A stretch of 64,000 nucleotides of DNA from Candidatus Lernaella stagnicola (GCA_030765525.1 JAVCCK010000038.1:62001-126000); one strand, 5' to 3'; shown: positions 31,428 to 40,749, counted from the stretch's first letter. Notes: generated by a model from the letters alone, not told the origin. Numbers and translations: made by a program.

Positions 31428-32986
31428 CGCCAACGATCGGACAGCGGACCAGTAACGCCACGGTCAAGACTTTTGCGATCGACGATTATCTCGGGATTCT
31501 GCGTTACCGCAAATGGTTGTTGATCATCCCGATGATCACGATGACGCTGGTCACGGCGATCGGCAGCCAGTTCATGGACAACATCTACCGCGCCCAGACG
31601 ACAATTCTGGTCAGTCGCGGCGACGTGGCTGAGGACATCATTCCCTCCACGGTGACCACCGCGATCGAAGACCGTGTCAAAACCGTTCGCGAGCAAATCC
31701 TGTCCGAGACGCTATTGCTCAACGTCATCGAGACCTACGAATTGTATCCGGGCATGGCCAGCGGTCCCGTCGAGGACCGCGTCAAGCGCATGCGCTCGAG
31801 TATCAAAGTCGATTTGCAGGGCAAGGATCTTTTCCGCATCAGCTTTACCGGCCGCGATCCGATCACGGTGCAAAACGTCACCAACCGGCTGGCGCAAATG
31901 TTCATCAACGAAACCTACGGCGATCGGCAGAAGTCGGCGCGGGCCACCACCGAGTTCCTGGCCGAACAAATGAAGGTGGTAAAGGAACAGCTCGACGCAC
32001 AGGAGCAGGTTGTCGCCGAATTCAAGCGCGAACACGTCGGCATGCTGCCGGAGCAAATGGAAGCGAACCAACGCACGCTCGACCGCCTGCAAAACCAATT
32101 GCAGAGCTTGGGCGAACAAGTCGCCGGCGCGGAGAACCGCAAGGTGTTGTTGGAAACGCAGTTGGCGCAGTTGCAGGGCGTGTTGATGGCCAAGGGAACC
32201 GGTGAACTGGTGACCAAACACGAGCAGCTCGAAACGCTCAAGGCGCAGCTCGAGCAGATGCGACAGAATTTGACCGAAGAGCATCCGGACATCAAAGCGA
32301 TCAAAGCGAAAATCGCTCAATTGAAGTCGGAAATCGGCACGGACAAAACGCTCGACGGTCGCCAGTATCGGGTCACCGCGGTTAACCGCCCCCTGTTTGA
32401 CCGACTGCAACAAACCAGCTTGGAGATCCGCTCCCTGCGCGGCCAGCGCAACAGTGTGCTCGGGCAGATCGGCTCACTGACCAACCGCGTCGGCCGCGCC
32501 CCAGCGGTGGAGCAGGAACTCTCGGTGCTGCAACGCGACCTGAAAAAACTGCGGGAGCAGTACCAAGACCTGCAAAAAAAGCACATGGAAGCCAAACAAT
32601 CCGAAGCCCTCGAGAGCCAGCAGAAGGGTCGGCAGTTCAAGGTCGTGGACGAAGCGCGTTATCCGGAGCGGCCGTATAAGCCGAATCGACAAATGCTGGT
32701 CGGCGGGGCGTTTCTCGTGGGGTTGATGCTCGGCTTGGGAGCCATTTTCATCACCGAACACATGGACCACAGTTTCCGCGATGACGATGACTTGGCGCAA
32801 TTTACGGAAAACACCGTGTTGGCCACGATCCCGCGCTTCACCCTGGAAGCAGATCAGGTGCGACGAAGTAACATCATCAAGCTGTCAATCGGCCTAGCGG
32901 CCACGTTCGGACTCGTTTTGCTTTTCGTCGTCTTACTGAAGCTGATTTTCGGCGTCGACCTCGGAAGTCTAATAACCGGCGGCTGA
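31424..32986 (+). CDS. Wzz/chain-length determinant-like polysaccharide copolymerase
   Basis: A 520-residue inner-membrane protein: a first membrane segment near residue 33 (WLLIIPMITMTLVTAIGSQF), a long periplasmic coiled coil (about 165-420) with many Gln/Glu/Leu heptads, a GNVR-like stretch (FKVVDEARYPERPYKPNRQM), a second membrane segment (MLVGGAFLVGLMLGLGAIFI) and a third near the C-terminus. It lacks a tyrosine-kinase domain. It probably sets chain length or exports an exopolysaccharide. No glycosyltransferase or Wza-like gene is adjacent in this window. Confidence 0.85.
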   Translation: MTPTIGQRTSNATVKTFAIDDYLGILRYRKWLLIIPMITMTLVTAIGSQFMDNIYRAQTTILVSRGDVAEDIIPSTVTTAIEDRVKTVREQILSETLLLNVIETYELYPGMASGPVEDRVKRMRSSIKVDLQGKDLFRISFTGRDPITVQNVTNRLAQMFINETYGDRQKSARATTEFLAEQMKVVKEQLDAQEQVVAEFKREHVGMLPEQMEANQRTLDRLQNQLQSLGEQVAGAENRKVLLETQLAQLQGVLMAKGTGELVTKHEQLETLKAQLEQMRQNLTEEHPDIKAIKAKIAQLKSEIGTDKTLDGRQYRVTAVNRPLFDRLQQTSLEIRSLRGQRNSVLGQIGSLTNRVGRAPAVEQELSVLQRDLKKLREQYQDLQKKHMEAKQSEALESQQKGRQFKVVDEARYPERPYKPNRQMLVGGAFLVGLMLGLGAIFITEHMDHSFRDDDDLAQFTENTVLATIPRFTLEADQVRRSNIIKLSIGLAATFGLVLLFVVLLKLIFGVDLGSLITGG

Positions 32987-32993
32987 GGCGGGT

Positions 32994-33986
32994 CTATTTC
33001 GTGCGCGCCGCGGAGACGTCGCCGAAGAGCAACACATCCTCTGAGCGTACGCCCATCGGCTCCATGGTTTTCAATTTGCCGTAGAACTTGGCGATACCGG
33101 TTTTCATGCCGTACACGCCTTTGTCCACATGCACTTCGACCATGAAATCGGCGCCGATATCCTTCATGAAACTTTGATCTTTGCCGCTGATCTTGTCGGC
33201 CGGCAAAACGTAAATCCGCGCCCAATCGGTGTGCTTGCGAACCTTCTTGCCGTTGACCGTTACCCTGCGTGACAGCGGCAGGGTTTTGATCGTCACGTCC
33301 AAGCCGGGCTTGACCGGCCCGTAGACCTGCGCGCGGAAATTGTACATCAGACACACAAAATCATCGTAATAGACGTTGCGTGGAATGCGGCGTTTTTTGC
33401 GACTGGTCATCTTGCCGTTACTCGTGCGGGTGATAAACCAGCGCCGGCGGATGTAGTTGAAGTCGTGCCGGCTGACGCGCTCGCCATCCGTCTTGATCGT
33501 CTTGCGATAAAACGACACGGCTACGAAGCGTCGCTTGCCGTCGATTTGGCGGATTTGCATGACCGAGGTCATCACGACTTTGCGGTAGTCGGTCACGGCG
33601 CCGACCAAGCCCGAAATCGTGCCTTCCATGGACGCGGTATACTGGTTGCGTCCGGTGCGCTTGAAGGTGATCACGCCGGTCGCCGTCTTGATCGACAAAA
33701 ACGAAATGCGGTACTCAAAACGCTCGTTGAGGAAGGGTTTGACGATATCGGGATCTTCCCATTCCTTTTGCTTGAATCCCGAGCGATCCGGCGCACCGAG
33801 CTTCTTGGGGTCTGCGGCTTCGTTATCCGTCACCCGCCGCAGATCGATTTGCATCGCCTGGGCCATCCGCGCATCGCCGAATAGCCACAGCCCGGCGAAC
33901 GCGGCCACGGCGTTTTTCATGAAATCGCGTCGCTCGTCTCGCTCAGGCGCACATGTTGCTTGATTCCCTATTTTCTTGGTCTCCAA
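32994..33986 (-). CDS. DUF3108-like exported protein with a putative Tat signal
   Basis: About 330 residues from a TTG start at 33986, chosen because AAGGAG lies 7 bases upstream. The N-terminus then has a twin-arginine motif (ERRDFMKNAVAAFAGLWLFG), which a later ATG start would lose. The body has the beta-rich DUF3108 pattern (ERFEYRISFLSIKTATGVIT, then DYRKVVMTSVMQIRQ and PRNVYYDDFVCLMYNFRAQ). DUF3108 proteins are periplasmic with no firm function. It ends 7 bases from the convergent copolymerase gene. Confidence 0.75.
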   Translation of the reverse strand: METKKIGNQATCAPERDERRDFMKNAVAAFAGLWLFGDARMAQAMQIDLRRVTDNEAADPKKLGAPDRSGFKQKEWEDPDIVKPFLNERFEYRISFLSIKTATGVITFKRTGRNQYTASMEGTISGLVGAVTDYRKVVMTSVMQIRQIDGKRRFVAVSFYRKTIKTDGERVSRHDFNYIRRRWFITRTSNGKMTSRKKRRIPRNVYYDDFVCLMYNFRAQVYGPVKPGLDVTIKTLPLSRRVTVNGKKVRKHTDWARIYVLPADKISGKDQSFMKDIGADFMVEVHVDKGVYGMKTGIAKFYGKLKTMEPMGVRSEDVLLFGDVSAARTK

Positions 33987-34071
33987 AGAAAGACTCCTTA
34001 TGTCCCGCGTGGTGGGCAATCCTCAAAAAACATAGATCGGGCCGAACGGCCATGTCAATTGAATAGACCGC

Positions 34072-34830
34072 CTAGAGTTCCTCGCGGTTCAAGTGCCAGG
34101 CAGCAAGTAGGCAGGCCACAACCACGTAATGCAGCGAATAGGGTAAGAAAATCAGATACAAAGAGATATCTTTGTCCGTGTAGAAAAAATCGTAAAAACC
34201 GATCGTGACTCGCGAAGTCGCCGGAGCCAACCAGTACAGCACGCGGGCCAGCGGCTCCAACACGGAAAGCGTCGTGTCACCGAGAAAATCGCCGAGACGG
34301 GCCAACGCCTGTTCGCTGAATAGTCCGTCGCGAGCGATGAGTGTCAACGCTAACGCCCAAAAGCGGGGCAACCATTGCGACAGCGCCACGGCTAACGCGA
34401 CGACCATGTAATGGATCGGCAGAAGCGACAGCGGGTACCAAAGCATCGCGCCGCGAAACTCGATGCCCTCGACCAAAACGCCGACAATCAACGCCGCCGT
34501 GAAGGCCGCCACGAGTATCGTAACCGCCACGCAGCCGCCGAGCACTTTGCCGCCGATATACTCGATGCCACTGATCGGCCGCGTTAGCGTGCTGCGCAAA
34601 TTTCCGTCGGCGCGGTCGGCGGCAATCATCGAGTTGCCCAACCAGATCGCAAAGAACCAAGCGAGGTACGTTGCCAGCGTGTAGGCCCAATCCAGATCGC
34701 GCAGGCCGCGGATCTTCTCGCCGTCGGGCACCATCCAGAAAACAAGCAGCGTCAGCAGCACCCCGGCCGATAGGTAGCGCGTCCGGCGCAGGCGAAGCAG
34801 CGTAAAGCGGGCGACGGTCCACAGCTTCAT
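34072..34830 (-). CDS. ABC-2 type transporter permease
   Basis: A 252-residue membrane protein with about six hydrophobic segments and the ABC-2 family feel (NSMIAADRADGNLRSTLTRP, an early cytoplasmic loop, then ISGIEYIGGKVLGGCVAVTI). It is translationally coupled to the ATPase gene by an ATGA overlap (34827-34830). It is the last gene of a five-gene operon running 38628 to 34072. The substrate is unknown. Confidence 0.85.
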   Translation of the reverse strand: MKLWTVARFTLLRLRRTRYLSAGVLLTLLVFWMVPDGEKIRGLRDLDWAYTLATYLAWFFAIWLGNSMIAADRADGNLRSTLTRPISGIEYIGGKVLGGCVAVTILVAAFTAALIVGVLVEGIEFRGAMLWYPLSLLPIHYMVVALAVALSQWLPRFWALALTLIARDGLFSEQALARLGDFLGDTTLSVLEPLARVLYWLAPATSRVTIGFYDFFYTDKDISLYLIFLPYSLHYVVVACLLAAWHLNREEL

Positions 34831-35750
34831 GACGACTCCGCCTCCCTCACGACTTGCAGGAAGAAATCTTCCAATTCCACGCGCGTTGCCCGTGTCGAGA
34901 CGATTCGCCCGCCCGCCGCAGCAACGCGCCCGGCCAGTTCGCCGAGCGCGGCGGTGTCGGCCACGGTGAGCTTGTACAACGCGCCTTCAGTCACCATCGC
35001 GTCGCCGAAAGTTGCGGCGTCGCTTCCCGGCGGCAAGGTGAAGCGAACTTCCATGGTTTCGTCCACCGTCAGCAAATCGCTGAGCAAGCCGTCGGCACGC
35101 ACCCGGCCGCGTTCAAGGATGACGACGCGATTACACAGCCGCTCCACTTCCCCGAGCATGTGGCTGTTGAGAAACAACGTGACGCCCTCGTCCGCCAGGC
35201 GCTTGAGCACGTCGCGCACCTGCCGCCCGCCGATGGGATCGAGGCCGCGCGTGGGCTCGTCGAGAAAAATAATGCGGGGTCGGTCGAGAATCGCCGCGGC
35301 GATGCCGATGCGCTGCTTCATGCCTTTGCTGTAAGTGGCTATCGGCCGGTCGCCAGCATCGCTGAGGCCGACCATCTCCAGCACCTGCCCGATGCGCGAG
35401 GACAGGTCCGGATTCTTCATGCCGCATAGGCGACCGAAGTATCGCAGGTGTTCGCTGCCCGTGGCCCCCTGAAATAGCTGGGGCTCCTCCGGCAGATAGG
35501 CGGCTTGGCCGAACAGCGTGCGGCGGTCGGGGCGCTCGCGCCCGAAGACACGCAGGCGGCCGGCGTCCAGACGCGTCAACATCAAAATCGCCCGGAGGGT
35601 CGTTGACTTGCCCGCGCCGTTGGGGCCCAGCAAGCCGAATACGTCGCCCGCGCGAACCCGAAAGCTGATCGCATCCATGGCGCGCACGATCCGCCCGCGA
35701 GAGCGGAAAATCTTCGACACGCCTTCTAGTTCGATCAGGACTTCGGACAT
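34827..35750 (-). CDS. ABC transporter ATP-binding protein (ABC-2 / CcmA-like)
   Basis: A 307-residue ATPase with Walker A GPNGAGKST near residue 42, Q-loop AYLPEEPQ, signature YSKGMKQRI near 145 and Walker B RIIFLDEPTRGLDP. A C-terminal accessory domain of about 80 residues follows, as in drug or lipid exporters of the DrrA/NodI type. It overlaps the end of the thioredoxin-fold gene by 16 bases and pairs with the permease encoded next. Confidence 0.93.
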   Translation of the reverse strand: MSEVLIELEGVSKIFRSRGRIVRAMDAISFRVRAGDVFGLLGPNGAGKSTTLRAILMLTRLDAGRLRVFGRERPDRRTLFGQAAYLPEEPQLFQGATGSEHLRYFGRLCGMKNPDLSSRIGQVLEMVGLSDAGDRPIATYSKGMKQRIGIAAAILDRPRIIFLDEPTRGLDPIGGRQVRDVLKRLADEGVTLFLNSHMLGEVERLCNRVVILERGRVRADGLLSDLLTVDETMEVRFTLPPGSDAATFGDAMVTEGALYKLTVADTAALGELAGRVAAAGGRIVSTRATRVELEDFFLQVVREAESS

Positions 35751-36334
35751 GTTTTCCTCGGCGTCAGCCGGCCGGTCGGCCGGTATTCGGAAACCGCGCG
35801 GTGGAATTTCTTGTGGCGTAAATCCACGACGCCCTCGGCGGCGAAGCGCAAATTTCCGGTCGTATCAATCACGAAGATCGCGGGCGTCCGACGAAAGCCG
35901 AACGGTTTCTGCCGGTAACCGCCGCGATCGATCACCACGTCTTCCAGGGGAATGCCGCAGGCGGCGGCAAAGCTCGACTGCTGGGCGTAGACGCCGTCGG
36001 TGAAAACAAGCACGAAGACGACGCGCTGCTCTTCCTCGGTGTAGTGTTCCCGCCAGGCGCGGAGGATTTCCCCTTGGCGGACCGACGAAACTTGTGTCGG
36101 GTCGAGGAACGCCACCACGATCACGCGGCCGTGATCGCGAACCGAATCGTATTCGCAGGCCGGTCCGGCCAGCGTCGGCCCCTGCAACACCGGCGACAGC
36201 GAACCGGTGGGCGGCAGCGTCGAACGCCCGAGGTCTTTCACCGCGCAGTGCAGCGGCAGGCCGAGCAGCACGATCACTGCGGCCAGCAGCCACGCCCGCT
36301 TAGGTTGACGAACCACGGTTGTCCAGAAATCCAA
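35735..36334 (-). CDS. Membrane-anchored thioredoxin-fold protein lacking CxxC
   Basis: A 199-residue protein with an N-terminal membrane anchor and a thioredoxin/AhpC-TSA-like domain: VIVVAFLDPTQVSSVRQGEI, where TlpA-like proteins have a CxxC, and FGFRRTPAIFVIDTTGNLRF with the cis-Pro region and strand pair. The active-site Cys pair is replaced by Thr/Ser (PTQVSS), so normal disulfide chemistry looks impossible. It is the third gene of the operon, 9 bases after the upstream lipoprotein gene. Confidence 0.75.
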   Translation of the reverse strand: MDFWTTVVRQPKRAWLLAAVIVLLGLPLHCAVKDLGRSTLPPTGSLSPVLQGPTLAGPACEYDSVRDHGRVIVVAFLDPTQVSSVRQGEILRAWREHYTEEEQRVVFVLVFTDGVYAQQSSFAAACGIPLEDVVIDRGGYRQKPFGFRRTPAIFVIDTTGNLRFAAEGVVDLRHKKFHRAVSEYRPTGRLTPRKTCPKS

Positions 36335-36343
36335 TCGGCTTCC

Positions 36344-37156
36344 TCACTGCGGCGGCGCCGCGTCCTTGCTTCCCGGAATGAAGCCATAAGTAAAGCGATT
36401 GCGGCTTTGTCGCAACCGGAAAATCGCTTCCCGCCATTCCTCGGCCAATTCCGCGCTGCGTTGATAACGCGCCAAAACGCCCGGTCGCGCGGCCAAATAA
36501 TCCGGAACTCGCTCCGCGCCGCCCGCCTGCTGATCCAGATGCGATACGAAATCCGCGTGCTTGTCGATTTCGCCTTCCAACGCGCGCACGTGCGCTTCGT
36601 TTACCAGAGACTCACCCGGCGCGGCCAGGTGCAGGTCCAAACGGGTCGCCGCCTCGCCGTAGCCGATCTTGACCACCGGCGTGCCGACCATCGACGTCGT
36701 GGCCGTATCAGTGAGGCCGTCGGGCCGCGGCGCGACGACCAACCTGATTTCCGGCACGGCCCGCGTGAGGGCCGCGAGGCTTTGCGGCGCCAGGCTGGAG
36801 ATCAGGATGATGAGGTCCGCCTTGCCGCGCAACTTCGCCACGGCCTCCCGTGCCGCCGCGACGGGATCGCCGGGATCGAGATGCGTCAACCAGGCGACCC
36901 GCCAGCCCTGACGCTTGGTGATCACCGGCGTCGGCGCCTCGTTGTCGGCCACAACATCGACGCGTTGATCGAGCGCTTCGGAAACAGTCCCGATTCGCAC
37001 AAGGATGAGGTTGTTGCGGGAAACGGTCTCGGGTAGGGAAGACGCGGCCTCGCCCGCCAAAAACAAAACTTGGAGGTGGGCGGGTTGCGGCTTGCCGTTG
37101 TGGCAGGCAACCGCCAACAGCAACACCGCCAGCGCCCCAACGGCGACTCGCTTCAC
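36344..37156 (-). CDS. Lipoprotein resembling the metallophosphatase/5'-nucleotidase fold
   Basis: A 270-residue lipoprotein (lipobox LAVAC) from a GTG start at 37156 that overlaps the preceding stop as GTGA. The sequence LQVLFLAGE, KADLIILISSLAPQSLAALT and IRLVVAPRPDGLTDT, then VGTPVVKIGYGEAATRLDLHL, follows the strand order of UshA-type calcineurin phosphoesterases, but the metal-binding His/Asp motifs are not evident. It may be a non-catalytic relative. It is the second gene of the operon. Confidence 0.65.
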   Translation of the reverse strand: MKRVAVGALAVLLLAVACHNGKPQPAHLQVLFLAGEAASSLPETVSRNNLILVRIGTVSEALDQRVDVVADNEAPTPVITKRQGWRVAWLTHLDPGDPVAAAREAVAKLRGKADLIILISSLAPQSLAALTRAVPEIRLVVAPRPDGLTDTATTSMVGTPVVKIGYGEAATRLDLHLAAPGESLVNEAHVRALEGEIDKHADFVSHLDQQAGGAERVPDYLAARPGVLARYQRSAELAEEWREAIFRLRQSRNRFTYGFIPGSKDAAPPQ

Positions 37157-38628
37157 CGACTCGGCTCCAATATTTTGTCGATGGTTTCGTCGCGCGCCGG
37201 GGGAGCCAGGACGACGCCGTATGCTTCGGCAGCCGTCAGCCGGGCCAGCACCTCGCGGATCTCCCACGCGGGCATGGTTTTGCCTGCCGGGCTCGAAACG
37301 TCCAGCACCACCACGCCGTGTTCCGACTTCTTCACCGCGCGGTCGAAGCCCTTAGCCAGTTCGTCGAGTGCGACGTGCGCCCGGCGTTTGCCGAATCCGG
37401 CCCGCAATTTCCAGCCCCGGTAGTTGAAGCGGGCGACCAAATCGGCGGTCTTGCCGCCGGGCAGCGCATCGAAATCCAGCGCGGCATCGCGCATCCCGGC
37501 GACCGGTTCACTCGCCGCGGCAAGCGGCGCCATCAAGCCGCGACGACACGACGGATGCATTTCGCCCACGGCCTGCAACATGGCGTTTGTCGTTTCGGCC
37601 AGACGCGCCGCCCGCGCTTCGCAAAACGCACCGAAGGCTTCGTCGACGATCCCCCCGCGAATGCGCCCACCCGGTCCCAACGGAGCCTTTTGAAAGACAG
37701 CCGCCGGATCGAAATCGCGGCCCAGTTGCGCCGCCGTCGCCGCCAGCGCGCCGTCGCTCAAGCCCTCATCGGGTCGAAAGCCGGAATCCAGGTCCAGCCA
37801 AATGCCGTCCGGCCCGCGGAGGGCTAGGTCCTTGGCCAGTTGAACCAGCCGCTTTGCCACCGGGTCACGCCACAGATCGACGTGGTGCGCGTCGGCCACC
37901 ACGGCCTGCGTGAAGGTATCCCAGCGGCGGTCGGCGTGGGGCTCGTCGGGCCGCACCGCGCCGCGCACCGGCAGCACGGCGATCAGCCGCATGTTGACCC
38001 GATGAGCGGCGACCACGAGCTTCTCGATTATCTCCGCACACACCGGCGCGGCCTCGGTTGTAAAATAGGCCCCGGTGACGCAGGGCTTTCCGCCCGGGAG
38101 GAGCGGAGGGTCGTCGAGTTGCTTGTACGCGGATACGACCACCGTGTTGTAGCCGCTCGCCTGCAGCCCGCGCAGCGCGCGATTCACCGCCGCCGCGTCG
38201 TCCACCGGCAGGTTTGCCGGCCACGCTGCCGCCAGGCGCGGCCACTCGCGTTTGACGTCCGGCAGCGGCAGCAGAGCGTGATCGGCCGGGCGCTTTTCGC
38301 GGGCCTGCCTCAGGCGCTCCTTGGCTTCGGAACCGCCTCCGGCTACCGGATACTCGCGCAAGTAATGTTCGAAATGCAGCGCGGCGGCGTCGTAACGCTC
38401 GGTGCGGAAGGCGCACTCCCCGGCCTTGAAGACGGCGTCGGAAGCGAAGCGGGCGCGCGGCGCGTTGCGGTAGACGGTGGCGAAGAGGCTTTCGGCGCGG
38501 TCGTAGTCACCCGCGTAGAAGACCTTCAGGGCGTCCTGATACATCGCCCGTAAGTCTTGCTCGCCCGCCTGTGCCGCCATCCAGACCGCACCCAACAGCG
38601 CCAGCAGTATGATTGCCCCTCGTCGCAT
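37153..38628 (-). CDS. Exported TPR protein with a PgaB-like glycosyl-hydrolase-type domain
   Basis: About 491 residues. A signal peptide (MRRGAIILLALLGAVWMAAQAG), then TPR-like helices at about 28-115 (YAGDYDRAESLFATVYRNAP, YDAAALHFEHYLREYP), then a TIM-barrel-like domain with GLQASGYNTVVVSAYK, NMRLIAVLPVRGA and LRGPDGIWLDLD, similar in layout to the C-terminal domain of PgaB and other GHL proteins. It may act on an exopolysaccharide. First gene of the operon with the lipoprotein, thioredoxin-fold protein and ABC exporter. The family assignment is tentative. Confidence 0.7.
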   Translation of the reverse strand: MRRGAIILLALLGAVWMAAQAGEQDLRAMYQDALKVFYAGDYDRAESLFATVYRNAPRARFASDAVFKAGECAFRTERYDAAALHFEHYLREYPVAGGGSEAKERLRQAREKRPADHALLPLPDVKREWPRLAAAWPANLPVDDAAAVNRALRGLQASGYNTVVVSAYKQLDDPPLLPGGKPCVTGAYFTTEAAPVCAEIIEKLVVAAHRVNMRLIAVLPVRGAVRPDEPHADRRWDTFTQAVVADAHHVDLWRDPVAKRLVQLAKDLALRGPDGIWLDLDSGFRPDEGLSDGALAATAAQLGRDFDPAAVFQKAPLGPGGRIRGGIVDEAFGAFCEARAARLAETTNAMLQAVGEMHPSCRRGLMAPLAAASEPVAGMRDAALDFDALPGGKTADLVARFNYRGWKLRAGFGKRRAHVALDELAKGFDRAVKKSEHGVVVLDVSSPAGKTMPAWEIREVLARLTAAEAYGVVLAPPARDETIDKILEPSR

Positions 38629-38847
38629 CCGCTCAGGGTACGAAGATCGGTGCGGCACTAGCAAGCCCGGCGGCATGGCTCTCGCCGACCGACTTCCTCC
38701 TTTTCCCCCGCAACTTGACTGCCGGCGCGTTTTTGCTATGTTTTGATGCTTCGTTTAAGAGTCGGCGGCATTGAACCGCGAGGGCGCAGGCCGTGTCGGC
38801 AAAGCAAACAAGCAACGACGGCCCTCGGACGACAGGAAATCGACCGC

Positions 38848-39360
38848 ATGAAATTGCTGAAAGACAAATACGGCGTGATGGTATTCGGCGTGTGCTTGAG
38901 CCTGCTGCTCGACCAGATTACCAAAGCCGTGATCATCGCGCACTTTCCCAAAGACGGGTTCTTGAAGATCATCCCCGGCTTCTTCGACATCTACCACGCC
39001 CACAACGAAGGCGCGGCGTTCGGCCTGTTCAAGGGCAACCCGGTGCTCTTCTTCCTTATCGTCAGCACGCTGGCGGTGGGCTTCATCTTCTACTACTTCA
39101 TCCGCCTCGAGCGTCACCACCTGTTGATGGCCGGTTCGCTGGCGTTGATCCTCGGCGGCGCGCTGGGCAATATGCTCGACCGCGTCCGTCACGGTTTTGT
39201 CGTGGACTTCCTGCGCTTCTACCTTGGCGAACGATCGTGGCCGACCTTCAACGTGGCCGACATCGCCATCGTGCTGGGGGTGCTCGCCTTCGCGGTCGAC
39301 ATGCTGCGCACTGAGATGCAGATGCGCCGCGAGAACACGCCCGGACACGCGGAGGCCTGA
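38848..39360 (+). CDS. lspA: Lipoprotein signal peptidase II
   Basis: A 170-residue inner-membrane aspartyl protease with four hydrophobic segments. Conserved motifs are YHAHNEGAAFGLF near residue 48, GNMLDRVRHGFVVDF near 108 and FNVADIAIVLG near 134, carrying the two catalytic Asp. It cuts the signal peptide from diacylglyceryl prolipoproteins. The start at 38848 has AGGAA 9 bases upstream; in-frame codons further upstream lack a ribosome site. Next to lgt, whose product acts just before it in the same pathway. Confidence 0.95.
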   Translation: MKLLKDKYGVMVFGVCLSLLLDQITKAVIIAHFPKDGFLKIIPGFFDIYHAHNEGAAFGLFKGNPVLFFLIVSTLAVGFIFYYFIRLERHHLLMAGSLALILGGALGNMLDRVRHGFVVDFLRFYLGERSWPTFNVADIAIVLGVLAFAVDMLRTEMQMRRENTPGHAEA

Positions 39361-39364
39361 GCCG

Positions 39365-40276
39365 TTGCATCCAATCCTTTTCGAAATCGGGCCGCTCAAA
39401 ATTCATTCCTACGGTTTCATGTTGGCGATCGCGTTTCTGGTCGGGCTGTTCGTGGCCCAGCGAGAGGCGCGCCGCGTGGGTGAAGACCCTGAGACGGTTT
39501 CGAGCGTCGCGATGTGGATCCTTGTTGCCGCAGTGCTCGGCGCGCGGTTGTTTCACGTCGTCGTTTTCTGGGATGAGTTGGTGCCGCCGCGCTTGTGGTC
39601 GGCGTTGAAAATCTGGGAAGGCGGCCTGGTCTACTACGGCGGCTTTCTCGGCGCGGTCGCCGGGACGCTATTGTTCATCGCCCGCACGGGCGGCAAGCAC
39701 AGCATCTTTCAACTCGGCGACATCATCGCACCGTCGGTGGCGTTGGGGCTGATGTTCGGACGCATCGGCTGCACGCTCGTGGGTTGCTGTTACGGCAAGC
39801 CCTGTCCGGTTGATTTTCCGCTTGGTATTACCTTCCCGCCGCAGACGATCGGCGTTTCGGGTATTCCGCTCTACCCGACCCAGCCCGCCGAGGCGTTGGG
39901 TAGCCTGACGATTTTTCTGTTTTTGTGGTTGTGGTTGCGGCATCGTCGACGCTTTCAAGGACAGGTGCTTTTCTCGTTCCTGATTCTCTACTCCCTCCTA
40001 CGCTTTATGCTGGAATACTGGCGCGACGATCCACGCGGCTTCCTCGACATCACGAGTTTCGCCGTTTCTTCAGGCGTTCCGCCGGTGGGTGCGGCCGGTA
40101 TTTGGCTCTCGGAAAGCCAACTGGTCAGCGTCTTTTTTGTGCTGGCGATCATTCCGCTCTGGATTTGGAAGGCCCGGCGTGATAAGCGATTGGGCGTCCC
40201 GGTCGGTCCCGTACCTGCCGCCGCGCCTGCTAAGTCGCCCGGTGGCCAGAAGAAGAAAGGCAAAAAACGAAAATGA
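39365..40276 (+). CDS. lgt: Prolipoprotein diacylglyceryl transferase
   Basis: A 303-residue multi-pass enzyme from a TTG start at 39365 with GGAGG 9 bases upstream, overlapping nothing but starting 4 bases after lspA. The Lgt pattern is clear: LHPILFEIGPLKIHSYGFML, then GRIGCTLVGCCYGKPC near residue 130 and LYPTQPAEALGS. It transfers diacylglycerol from phosphatidylglycerol to the lipobox Cys. The C-terminal tail is Pro/Ala then Lys-rich (GGQKKKGKKRK), which is not part of the core fold. The stop overlaps the next gene by ATGA. Confidence 0.95.
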   Translation: MHPILFEIGPLKIHSYGFMLAIAFLVGLFVAQREARRVGEDPETVSSVAMWILVAAVLGARLFHVVVFWDELVPPRLWSALKIWEGGLVYYGGFLGAVAGTLLFIARTGGKHSIFQLGDIIAPSVALGLMFGRIGCTLVGCCYGKPCPVDFPLGITFPPQTIGVSGIPLYPTQPAEALGSLTIFLFLWLWLRHRRRFQGQVLFSFLILYSLLRFMLEYWRDDPRGFLDITSFAVSSGVPPVGAAGIWLSESQLVSVFFVLAIIPLWIWKARRDKRLGVPVGPVPAAAPAKSPGGQKKKGKKRK

Positions 40277-40749
40277 AACGCCTCGTGCCGGTTTTTCTGG
40301 TGATGCTGCTCGTGTTTTCGGCATGCACGGTGACCAAAACCAAGCTGCGCCTCGATATGCTCGACATGGAGGGTCTGCCCGAGGCCGACGTCGCCGCCGA
40401 CATCACGGCGCTGCGCAGCCGGGCCGAGGGTTTGTGGAGCAGTTTGGAAGCCCGCAAGCTCAGCACCCATCTGACCAAAGACCGCATTCGGGACTACTTC
40501 GAAAGCGACCAGGATCTCAGCGATTTCATCGCCATCTACGCCAGCCTGTTTCGGCAGGAGCATTTCGCGCGGGAATACGTGCGTGATTTCGAAATCGGCG
40601 AAATCATTATCGAACCCAACGGCGTGCTGGCCCGCGTCGAGGTCAATATCTGGGGCAAGATCTACTTCATCTGGAATCATCGCATCCATGAAGTGCAAAC
40701 CTGGAAGAAGATCGGCGGCGTGTGGATGCTCAAGCCGCTCACGTACTGA
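40273..40749 (+). CDS. Small lipoprotein of unknown function
   Basis: A 158-residue lipoprotein (lipobox VFSAC near residue 18) coupled to lgt by ATGA. The mature part is an alpha/beta domain (RAEGLWSSLEARKLSTHLTK then DLSDFIAIYASLFRQE and GEIIIEPNGVLARVEVNIWG) resembling NTF2-like or SnoaL-like folds, which is a guess. Third gene of lspA-lgt. Confidence 0.75.
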   Translation: MKRLVPVFLVMLLVFSACTVTKTKLRLDMLDMEGLPEADVAADITALRSRAEGLWSSLEARKLSTHLTKDRIRDYFESDQDLSDFIAIYASLFRQEHFAREYVRDFEIGEIIIEPNGVLARVEVNIWGKIYFIWNHRIHEVQTWKKIGGVWMLKPLTY

